A DNA stretch of 10,953 bases, from NCBI GenBank assembly GCA_018398765.1, contig JAHBMJ010003424.1, positions 1-10,953 on the forward strand, written 5' to 3'. The position numbers were made by a program, and so were the translations under genes. The notes under the pieces are model-generated. The model made no database searches and was not told the DNA's origin. It saw only the letters and a list, made by a program, of their open reading frames with translations. This DNA comes from Chromera velia. Lineage: Eukaryota > Sar > Chromeraceae. Of this stretch, positions 1-5,410 are shown in pieces (the first letter of the stretch is position 1; each line of letters begins with the position of its first letter).

Positions 1-226
1 AAAAACGTTGAAAAAAGTTTAAAAATGCCTTTATTCTAGGATTTAGTATCTGAACGCAACTTTAAAGATTCATTTACAATGCTTCAAATTGAATCAATAA
101 ATCAAAATTTTTATATAATTCTAGATATTATTTTATAGAAAAGAATTAAATCAAATTTTCTGAATAATTTTCCAGAGTAAATTTCCACTCTGCGATAAGT
201 TTATAAACAATGCAAAGTTGCATGTG
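1..226. other. AT-rich flank, no gene
   Basis: This stretch is strongly AT-rich, with many A and T runs, in contrast to the GC-rich DNA that starts near 240. No open frame of note is visible. It lies just past the last stop codon (229-227, minus strand), so it would hold the 3' untranslated region and the end of that gene. The composition change here matches the one near 7000, so these may be the two edges of one inserted or expanded block. Confidence 0.7.
30..35 (-). promoter_or_regulatory. Candidate polyadenylation signal AATAAA
   Basis: The plus strand reads TTTATT, so the minus strand carries a canonical AATAAA. It lies about 190 bases past the TGA stop at 229-227 of the minus-strand gene, a normal distance for a 3' untranslated region. 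AT-rich DNA makes such hexamers by chance, so this is only a candidate. Confidence 0.4.
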
Positions 227-1164
227 TCACTTTTTGTTTACTTGGATTGGCACCTCCCAGACAAGCTCGAAATCTTCTGCCTCATCATGGTGGTGAGGGA
301 CACAGGCATCGATTGCCTGTCTGGATGTTCTGCGGCAGTTCTCTTCAGCTACGGCCTGTTCTTCTGTTATGTCCTCCATGTGAAACACCTCTCTCCGTTC
401 CTCTAACTCTTCCCTCTCAGATTCTTCTTCTGCCATATTTGCTGAAACGGACATGCCATCAGGCAGACGCCCCACCTCCCTCTCCTTTCTGAATTGCTCT
501 GCTTGATTCATATTTTCAGGGGGTGCAAAACGTGCCACTTCCTACTGAAAGAGGCGTGGCGCAGGCACTGACCACATAGCTTGCTCACCCGCCGTCATTG
601 GATCGATAGAGAAGGGATTCCACACGTGTGCAAATCGCTGCACATGTTGTACTGTGAGCACGGTGGTTGGGAAGTACCGGAGCCAGTCCGTCAGCCCCCC
701 CCTTCTGGACATCTCTGCAAAAAAAGCCCTCTCTACATCGCGATCGGCCTCCACCACTCTTTCTAGGTGATCATAGTGGGGGGCATTGCAGACGGGGGGA
801 TTGGGGGGATTGAAAAGAAGGTGGGTGATGGAGGCTCCCTCTCCTGCCCAATGCAACAGCTTAATAGAGTTGTCAAGAAAGGGCCTAGGAAAGGGCATGT
901 GCATCACCACAGTCTCCCCCACGGTCTCAACACAGCCCAGTCGTTCGATACGCTGTTGTCAAGTTCGTTTGCTTTCTTCCTGAAAGCCGCGGAGGACTGC
1001 TTCTGTTTCTGTTTGGGGGATTCGGACTCCACATCAATAATGTTGGTATCCTGATCATGACAAGGACTTGCATTCTCCTTTCCCAGAATTGGTGCCTCAC
1101 CCCCCTCCGTTTTCTGTCTCTTTGCGGGAGGCTTGCCTATAAATCCGAACTTAATTCCGAAGGC
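227..1164 (-). pseudogene. Unrecognised protein, one frameshift and one in-frame UAG
   Basis: Two open frames join into one plausible protein of about 310 residues. The first runs 1164 to 904 and is basic then acidic, with a possible nuclear localisation signal (KPPAKRQK) and a Gln/Lys-rich stretch leading into a helix. The second runs 958 to 227, in the next frame. The helix starting AAFRKKANEL continues sensibly as QQRIERLG only after a one-base shift near 960. The body (residues such as HWAGEGASITHLLF, DWLRYFPTTV) has mixed composition like a folded domain. A UAG at 544-542 interrupts it, yet the frame continues for 104 codons through a Glu-rich tail to TGA at 229-227. No start is certain: the first frame has no ATG after its upstream TAA at 1167-1165, so it may be a 3' exon. 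An ATG at 904 would give a shorter protein. I do not recognise the family. The stop and the frameshift may be decay, errors, or (for the UAG) readthrough. Confidence 0.5.
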
Positions 1165-1203
1165 TTACAACCTACTCTGCTGCATTGCAGTTAGCTGGGC
1201 AGG

Positions 1204-1335
1204 CAGCAAGCGGGAAGGCCAAGTGTGGAATTACTAATCAGTGTAGTCAGTAAGCAGGAAGGCCGAGTGCGGAATTATCAATCAGTGCAGTCAGTAAGCG
1301 GGAAGGCCAAGTGCGGAATCAATCAGTAAGTTAAT
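1204..1335. repeat. 44-bp minisatellite, three copies
   Basis: Copies begin at about 1204, 1248 and 1292, each with the core CAGYAAGCRGGAAGGCCRAG followed by TGYGGAATT and ATCAGTG. The third copy is shortened by a small deletion and runs into a fragment of another. A period of 44 does not keep a reading frame, and stops occur in the copies, so this is noncoding. Confidence 0.85.
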
Positions 1336-1653
1336 CAATGGATGTACAATGATGTGCAATGATGTGCATCTCCAGTGACAAGAGTGAGAAGAGACGAAAG
1401 TTGAAAGCAACCGTCAACTTAATGTGTATCCACTGGTATCTATCGCTGATCGCGACCGCCAAACAAAAAGTTGCTGCCGGTCTACATGACCTGGTCGGAC
1501 CTTTGATACGCGGCATGCACATATAGATTGCAAGGTCGCGTCGGCGCGTTCCTCACACGAACCCGGTCGGGCATGTACACCGTGGTTCATGACAATACGA
1601 AGGCACCGACCTTCGCCCCAGGCAACTCTCAACAACGAAGCCCCAGGCAGCTC

Positions 1654-1661
1654 TATATAAA
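1654..1661. promoter_or_regulatory. TATA-like element
   Basis: TATATAAA on the plus strand also reads TTTATATA on the minus strand, so either direction is possible. On the minus strand it would lie about 490 bases upstream of the coding frame starting at 1164. On the plus strand no good gene follows. No initiator or other promoter element supports it, so it is only a candidate. Confidence 0.25.
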
Positions 1662-1689
1662 CTTAGCCAAAACCACCTAAGGTCGCCCT

Positions 1690-1711
1690 AGGCGGCCCGT
1701 CAGGGCCGCCT
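1690..1711. repeat. Perfect 9-bp-stem hairpin holding a stop codon
   Basis: AGGCGGCCC and GGGCCGCCT form a perfect inverted repeat with the four-base loop GTCA. On the minus strand the loop reads TGAC, and its TGA is the in-frame stop of the coding segment that ends at 1700. A second, perfect palindrome follows at 1721-1734. The stem is all G/C apart from its outermost A-T pair. Confidence 0.8.
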
Positions 1712-1981
1712 GCGGCGTGTCTGGGGTACCCCAGGCGCCCCAGGCAGGTTTAGACAGCATGGACGCTGTGCACGCCTCCACTCTCTCTCCCACCTTCCCT
1801 GAGCGAGGGGAGGCTTCCCTCCTGGCTCCCTGGGGGCCCCGTAGGCTGCCTCCATGAGGCGGTCAGCCTCCTCTCTTGTCAGGGGGCACTTCTCCTCCTT
1901 GGCTGCTCGTATGCCTGCGTTCGCCTCACTTTCCTTCTCTCTCAGTGGTTGATCGTGCGGGGCCTCGCGTGGGGGGCCCCT
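1700..1981 (-). CDS. Glu-rich C-terminal coding segment
   Basis: Open to TGA 1702-1700. Key stretches are REAPHDQPLREKESEANAG, IRAAKEEKCPLTREEADRLM and EAAYGAPREPGGKPPLAQGR, which look like a real charged helical protein. The last 25 codons (Arg/Pro-rich, overlapping two palindromes) are doubtful, so the true end may be earlier or spliced. It follows the 14-residue repeats after a frame change in the GGGGGGCCCC run at 1971-1980. Confidence 0.45.
   Translation of the reverse strand, partial: RGPPREAPHDQPLREKESEANAGIRAAKEEKCPLTREEADRLMEAAYGAPREPGGKPPLAQGRWEREWRRAQRPCCLNLPGAPGVPQTRRRRP
1721..1734. repeat. 14-bp perfect palindrome
   Basis: CTGGGGTACCCCAG is identical on both strands. It lies ten bases from the hairpin at 1690-1711. 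Both fall within the last codons of the minus-strand frame ending at 1700. Confidence 0.8.
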
Positions 1982-2439
1982 TTGGTCTTCTCCTGCCGCT
2001 GTTTGGCTGCGCGGGGGGCCTCGGCTGTCTTCTTCTGCTGCTGTTTGGCTGCGTGGGGAGCCTCGGCCTTCTTCTCCTGCTGCTGTTTGGCTGCGCGGGG
2101 GGCCTCAGCTGTCTTCGCCTGCTGCTGTTTAGCTGTGTGGGGGGGCTCGGCCGTCTTCTTCTGCTGCTGTTTGGCTGCGTGGGGGGCCTCGGCCGCCTTT
2201 TCTTGCTGCTGTTTGGCTGCGCGTGGGGCCTCGGCCGTCTTCTCCTGCTGCTGTTTGGTTGTGCGGGGGGCCTCGGTCGTCTTCTCCTGCTGCTGTTTGG
2301 CTGCGCGGAGGGCCTTTGCCGTCTTCTTCTGCTGCTGTTTGGCTGTACGGGGGGCCTTGGCCGTCTTCTCCTGCTGATGTTTGGCCGTGCGGGGGGCCTT
2401 GGCCGTCTTCTTCTGCTGCGGCCTCTCAACAGATGCGGT
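1942..2439 (-). CDS. 14-residue Ala/Lys/Gln repeat segment
   Basis: Open from 2439 to TGA 1944-1942. It encodes about ten tandem copies of a unit like KTAEAPRAAKQQQE. The Ala/Lys/Gln/Glu composition suggests helices joined at the Ala-Pro steps. All three minus frames are open across the array, because the 42-base unit is a multiple of three with no stop. I prefer this frame because it joins sensibly upstream (ASVERPQQKKTAKAP) and downstream (KTKGAP continuing as REAPHDQPLREKESEANAG after a one-base shift near 1975). The competing frames give Arg/Pro-rich sequence. Function unknown. Confidence 0.45.
   Translation of the reverse strand, partial: TASVERPQQKKTAKAPRTAKHQQEKTAKAPRTAKQQQKKTAKALRAAKQQQEKTTEAPRTTKQQQEKTAEAPRAAKQQQEKAAEAPHAAKQQQKKTAEPPHTAKQQQAKTAEAPRAAKQQQEKKAEAPHAAKQQQKKTAEAPRAAKQRQEKTKGAPHARPRTINH
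1985..2430. repeat. 42-bp tandem repeat, about ten copies
   Basis: The plus-strand unit is like TTCTGCTGCTGTTTGGCTGC followed by GYGGGGGGCCTCGGCCGTC. Copies differ by point changes (for example TTCTCC against CTTCTT, GCGCGG against GTGCGG) but the length stays at 42, so no frame-breaking indels have occurred inside the array. This length conservation fits a coding repeat, although unequal exchange would produce it too. Confidence 0.92.
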
Positions 2440-2737
2440 TCACTCTGACTAGCGCCTCGCCGTATGCCTGCCAGGGCCCCCCCCCCTGCTGGTTGCTCCT
2501 CCTCACTTTCGTGTGGAGGAAGCGCTGAGAGACATCTGGGCAGAAGTTGCAGACCGGGCATACGATGACCTTCGCCCTCTTTCCTTGGCTGAAGTGAAAG
2601 GTCCATGTAACAGCTTCATGGCCTTCTGGTGGTCTGGCGCCGCTGAAGCGGAGTTGTTTGAAGAACTCCCGCTCCCTGCTGGTTTCTCCTGTGGGCTGCC
2701 AGCCGGGCACTGGCTTCTGTGTGTCTCCATTTCCTCC
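2426..2737 (-). CDS. Coding segment with Cys/His zinc-binding-like cluster
   Basis: Open from 2737 (after a TAG at 2740-2738) to TGA 2428-2426. The best part reads REFFKQLRFSGARPPEG, then an aromatic, basic lead-in, then CPVCNFCPDVSQRFLH at 2560-2513. The spacing is C-x2-C-x2-C-x8-H. A metal-binding fold is plausible but the pattern is not a standard C2H2 finger. Basic residues (KVRR) follow. A 10-C run at 2477-2486 lies within the frame without disturbing it. Near 2437 the frame of the 14-residue repeats takes over. Nucleic-acid binding is inference only. Confidence 0.45.
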   Translation of the reverse strand, partial: GGNGDTQKPVPGWQPTGETSREREFFKQLRFSGARPPEGHEAVTWTFHFSQGKRAKVIVCPVCNFCPDVSQRFLHTKVRRSNQQGGGPWQAYGEALVRVNRIC

Positions 2738-2820
2738 CTACAGGTGCAGCTCGATTTGCTTTTTACTGACGTTGAGGACCCTTCCTGAGTATTTCCCCCC
2801 CCCTTCGTTGGCTCCGGCAG
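2503..2820 (-). CDS. Coding segment after the poly-Ser block
   Basis: This frame is open from 2820, just after a TAA at 2823-2821, to 2503. Its first part (KYSGRVLNVSKSKSSCTC, REEMETHRSQC) fits as the continuation of the poly-Ser block after the 9-C run. The part beyond about 2690 is Ser/Ala-rich and less convincing than the neighbouring frame that carries the Cys/His cluster. I therefore place another frame change near 2690-2720. An ATG at 2730 exists but nothing marks it as a start. Confidence 0.35.
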   Translation of the reverse strand: MPEPTKGGGNTQEGSSTSVKSKSSCTCREEMETHRSQCPAGSPQEKPAGSGSSSNNSASAAPDHQKAMKLLHGPFTSAKERGRRSSYARSATSAQMSLSASSTRK

Positions 2821-3232
2821 TTACTACTACCACGTCCCCTTCTCGTGGGGGCCTTTCGGGTGGGGGGTGCTGGCCCATGGCTGTGAGGAAGAGTACTGCG
2901 GAGGAGGAGGAGGAGGAGGAGGAGGAGGAGGAGGAGGAGGAGGAGGAGGAGGAGGAAGAGGAGGAGGAAGAGGAGGAGGAAGAGGAGGAGGAAGAGGAGG
3001 AAGAGGAGGAAGAGGAGGAGGAAGAGGAGGAGGAAGAAGAGGAGGAAGAGGAGGAGGAGGAACTAGCGGAAGAGGAGGACGAGGGGTCTGAGCCGCCCCC
3101 CTCCCCTTCGTTGCTTCGGGCTTTATCTCCAGGTCCGGGGCCTCGGGGCGGGGGAGCGCTTGGCGGTGGAGGAGGGGTGTCTAGTGGAGTGTTGTGGGGG
3201 TTTTGACATGTTCTTGCGCCGGGGGGGTAGGC
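2762..3232 (-). CDS. Coding segment with a 55-serine run
   Basis: An open minus frame of 156 codons with no early ATG, so it is only visible as part of a longer gene. It encodes a Pro-rich lead-in (PPPPPSAPPPRGPGPGDKA), an EGEGGGSDP spacer, then five Ser, Ala and 55 consecutive Ser codons (3064-2900). AVLFLTAMGQHPPPERPP and GDVVVVTAGANEGGG follow. After the 9-C run at 2795-2803 the next frame (KYSGRVLNVSKSK) looks like the true continuation, so the terminal TAA at 2764-2762 is probably not used. Poly-Ser linkers of this kind are usually flexible or phosphorylated regions. The plus strand here encodes poly-Glu, so the strand is supported mainly by the neighbours. Confidence 0.45.
2900..3064. 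repeat. GAG/GAA trinucleotide tract
   Basis: About 165 bases of GAG repeats on the plus strand with scattered GAA units, entirely purine on that strand. Every interruption is G to A at the same phase. Those changes are silent both for poly-Glu on the plus strand and for poly-Ser on the minus strand. A second, shorter and less regular tract of the same type lies at 5447-5531. Confidence 0.95.
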
Positions 3233-3504
3233 TCAGGTGTCTGCTGGAGCTTGGAGGGGGCAGATGTGACCGTCTGTGCTGCACGGTCTCCCTTGTTAGA
3301 CACATTGGCACAAGGTGCACCTTCCCCCCAACCTATGGCATGCACAGCATTCGCTCGCCCTCGCCTCTTGCGAGTTCTGGAGTGGGGAGGTGGGTGTTTT
3401 GGTGCTGTGTCTGGCTGTTGTGTCTTCATCTTCGCTGTCCAAATGCTCTGAGTCCACCAAATTAGGGGGTTCGTCATCCTCTTCCTCTTTTTCCCTTTCC
3501 TCAC
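3181..3504 (-). CDS. Pro/Thr/Ala-rich coding segment
   Basis: This frame is open from upstream of 3504 to TAG 3183-3181. From about 3370 on it has balanced composition (ANAVHAIGWGEGAPCANVSN, then SAPSKLQQTPEPTPPAQEH) and ordinary codon use. Before 3370 the neighbouring frame with the acidic linker is the better one. After about 3200 the frame used by the poly-Ser block takes over, after a run of five C on the minus strand. I read this as one piece of the long minus-strand gene. The overlapping frame gives a cysteine-dense stretch instead, see the rejected items. Confidence 0.4.
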   Translation of the reverse strand: MRKGKKRKRMTNPLIWWTQSIWTAKMKTQQPDTAPKHPPPHSRTRKRRGRANAVHAIGWGEGAPCANVSNKGDRAAQTVTSAPSKLQQTPEPTPPAQEHVKTPTTLH

Positions 3505-4297
3505 CGCCCCGCCTCTCCTTCTATGTCCTTTTAAGGCGCCTCTCGCGGACTCTCTTGTCCGCTACCCATTTATACCTCTCGAGGGGGTCCGTTGGGGCTT
3601 CGTCCGGCACTCCCAGGTACCCCTTTGGGGGGGTGGGGGTCTCGGCTGGTGTATCGCTGAGGCTTTCGGGGGTTTGCGTGTATGTGTGTGTATGGGGTTA
3701 TATATGTGGGGTGAGTGTCTGCGGGGGTGCTGGTAGTTGGGATGGGGCTGCCTCTGGGGGGTCGCTGAGGCTTTCTGGGGTCTGTGGGTGTATGTGCGTG
3801 TGTGTGTATATATGTGGGGTAGGTGTCTGCGGGGGTTCTGGTGGTTGGAGGGGGGCTGCCTCTGGGGTGTCGCTGAGGCTTTCTGGGGTCTGTGGGTATG
3901 TATGCATGTGTGTGCATGTATGCGGGGTGGGTGGTTTCGGGTGTTCTGGTGGTTGGAAGGGGGCTGCCTCTGGGGTGTCGCAGGTGTCACTGAGGCTTTC
4001 TGGGGTCTGTGGGTATGTATGCGTGTGTGTGCGTGTATGCAGGGTGGGTGGTTTCGGGGGTTCTGGTGGTTGGAAAGGGGCTGCCTCTGGGGTGTCGCTG
4101 AGGCTTTCTAGGGTCTGTGGGTGTGTGTGCGTGTATGCGGGGTGGGTGGCTTCGGGTGTTCTGGTGGTTGGAAGGGGGCTGCCTCTGATGTGTCGCTGAG
4201 GCTTTCTGGGGTCTGTAGGTGTGTGTGCTTGTGTGTGTGTGTGTGGGTAGGATGGGTTTCTTCGGGGGTGCGGCAGCCGGTTGGAAAGGGGCTGCAT
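3301..4297 (-). CDS. 36-residue repeats followed by acidic linker
   Basis: One minus frame is open over this stretch except for UAA 3700-3698 and UAG 3523-3521. It encodes repeats of the form PQTPESLSDTPEAAPFQPPE followed by a Thr/His-rich spacer. These are followed by a non-repetitive segment (GYLGVPDEAPTDPLERYKWV) and an acidic region (EEDDEPPNLVDSEHLDSEDED). One repeat has a clean three-residue insertion, which keeps frame. The sense of the protein is the same before and after both stop codons. Beyond about 3370 a different frame looks better, so the true end is uncertain. The first copy near 4200 is out of frame because its unit is 98 rather than 108 bases. No function can be assigned. 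Confidence 0.5.
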
Positions 4298-4310
4298 CAG
4301 GGTTCAGTGA
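3640..4310. repeat. 108-bp minisatellite, six copies
   Basis: The anchor CGCTGAGGCTTTC occurs at 3655, 3763, 3871, 3988 (as CACTGAGG), 4096 and 4194. Spacings are 108, 108, 117, 108 and 98. Each unit has a constant part (GGTTGGAAGGGGGCTGCCTC and neighbours) and a variable TG-rich part that includes short (GT)n runs, the longest at 4219-4246. Most spacings are multiples of three, which fits a coding repeat of 36 residues on the minus strand. The 98-base spacing breaks frame. Confidence 0.9.
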
Positions 4311-4652
4311 GGAGCACGTCGGGGACTGGGTGGAGGACATGTTGCGGAAAGGGGGGGGGGTTGCTGTCTGTGTGAGTGCGGGATGGGGTGAAGTCCTCAT
4401 AGGGGTGGGGTTAGGGAGGAGTCCTGGGTCCAGACTGAGTGTTTGCAGGGCGGGCAGCTATAGTGGGGGGGCGTTGTGGATGGTGGTGCTCGGTGGTGGG
4501 AGGCGGCGGTGGGGGTGTGTATGAGGGAGAAAGGCGAAGGGGCAGCATTTGGTGGTCCTACGGTCTTCAGGTTCGTCAGAGTCTCTGTCGTCCCATAGGT
4601 CTCTTTCCTCGGGGGGGGGGAAAGGGGGTCGGAGGGGGAGAGGGTCTAAGTT
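4300..4652 (-). other. Probable coding, frame unresolved
   Basis: All three minus frames give partly plausible sequence here, so none can be assigned. After the 10-G run at 4611-4620 one frame gives an acidic segment (EERDLWDDRDSDEPEDRR) that resembles the acidic linkers elsewhere in this gene. A neighbouring frame gives Pro/Thr/Ser-rich sequence. A second 10-G run lies at 4351-4360. At about 4300 the sequence DAAPFQPAAAPPKKP matches the start of the 36-residue repeat unit of the next block, so the gene very likely runs through. Confidence 0.35.
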
Positions 4653-5354
4653 TTATTTGGAGACGCTCGCTTTGTTGAATCTCCATCTCCTGGGTGGTGG
4701 TGAGGTTGGGGGGGTCCTGGTAAGTTGTGAGAAGGGCGTGACGGTGCCTATGTGAAAACGTTCTGGTGTGTGGTTAGGGGATACGGGGGGCCGCGGTTGG
4801 GGTTGGGTGTGGGTGTGTCTTTGGATGGGTGTGAGGGGACCTTCCCCGGTCTGCCTGGGGGAGGGTCCGGCCTTGGGTTGGCCCCCCTCCCCCGCCGCAC
4901 AACAATCCCCCAGAAGCACACGCACCCCCCTCTCCTGCTTGCAGGGGGAGGAAGGGCCGGCCGCTGTGTCACAGGCGTTTGGGCCCCCCTCCCCCCCAGC
5001 CGTGTCACAGGCGTTTAGTTGTTCGCTTGGCCGTCGGACTCCCCTCCTGCTGTCTTCCTGTTGCTGGCTGTTTCTTTCTGTGTCTTGCTGTCGCTGGCTG
5101 TGTCTGTCTATATCTGTCTGAATCTGTGTCCCTCTATGTCTGTCTGTGTCTGTCTGCGTCTGTCTGTGTCTATTTGTGGCTGCCTGCGTCTGTCTGTGTC
5201 TGCCTGTAGCTGTCTGTATCCGCCTCCAGCTTTCTGTATCTCTCTGTCGCTGTCTGTGGCTGCCTGCGTCTGTCTTATCCTGCCGTCTTTTGCCTGTCTC
5301 CGTCTGCGCCTGCACTGCGGCTACTCTGGTCTGCCTTTTTGCTTTGACGACTGT
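4653..5354 (-). CDS. Gln/Thr/Arg-rich continuation beyond a UAG
   Basis: This is the same frame as the 448-codon block, directly after its UAG. It encodes RQTQTDTDRH-like repeats from a degenerate CAGA/CAGACA microsatellite (about 5075-5410). Then comes a less repetitive part with the near-duplicate NACDTAGG and NACDTAAG, and a Pro/His/Thr-rich stretch. The frame ends at TAA 4655-4653, but the last part is doubtful. From about 4773 another frame gives a more natural sequence (TYQDPPNLTTTQEMEIQQSE), so a shift probably falls near 4760-4850. The coding status of microsatellite DNA is weak evidence by itself; continuity with the upstream block is the main support. Confidence 0.4.
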   Translation of the reverse strand, partial: TVVKAKRQTRVAAVQAQTETGKRRQDKTDAGSHRQRQRDTESWRRIQTATGRHRQTQAATNRHRQTQTDTDRHRGTQIQTDIDRHSQRQQDTERNSQQQEDSRRGVRRPSEQLNACDTAGGEGGPNACDTAAGPSSPCKQERGVRVLLGDCCAAGEGGQPKAGPSPRQTGEGPLTPIQRHTHTQPQPRPPVSPNHTPERFHIGTVTPFSQLTRTPPTSPPPRRWRFNKASVSK

Positions 5355-5410
5355 CTACGTTTGGCTTTCTGTCTGTCTGTCTGTGCCTGCTTGTATATCT
5401 GTCTGTTCTT
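5075..5410. repeat. Degenerate TGTC/TCTG microsatellite
   Basis: Plus-strand TGTCTGTCTG, TCTGTCTGCG and similar units run through this stretch with many substitutions. The clearest pure parts are near 5140-5160 and 5375-5392. On the minus strand it is CAGACA-type sequence that encodes the Gln/Thr/Asp/Arg-rich part of the long gene. Confidence 0.85.

Larger units (their letters stand above)
1165..1699. other. Spacer between minus-strand coding blocks
   Basis: No convincing coding frame is seen here. The minus-strand frame leading into the downstream protein carries several stops at 1165-1290, inside a short minisatellite. The rest has mixed composition with a TATA-like element at 1654-1661 and a twice-repeated CAATGATGTG near 1350. 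It could be an intron of one minus-strand gene, or an intergenic spacer with the promoter of the gene at 227-1164. The sequence does not decide between these. Confidence 0.5.

Noticed and set aside
1876-2606. Leu/Gly/Cys-rich plus-strand frames and the Arg/Pro-rich minus frame over the 42-bp array
   Set aside because: They are shadows of the repeat, which is open in many frames. The Ala/Lys/Gln minus frame joins better to its neighbours on both sides.
2877-3206. Plus-strand poly-Glu protein starting at a good ATG context
   Set aside because: Plausible by itself, but both flanks have minus-strand coding sense and the Glu run is the mirror of the Ser run. Not listed as a gene; noted as a finding to test.
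3240-3345. Cysteine-dense minus reading (CCACHRLGGRCTLCQC and more, through a UAA at 3299-3297)
   Set aside because: It resembles Cys-rich motifs of some element proteins, but it needs a stop to be read through and the overlapping frame gives a more ordinary protein that continues further. Kept only as an alternative.
3315-4199. Plus-strand frame of 294 codons, rich in Gly, Val, Cys and Ser
   Set aside because: It follows the 108-bp array on the opposite strand and consists of TG-microsatellite translation. The minus frame has better-balanced, acid/Pro-type sequence flanking the array.
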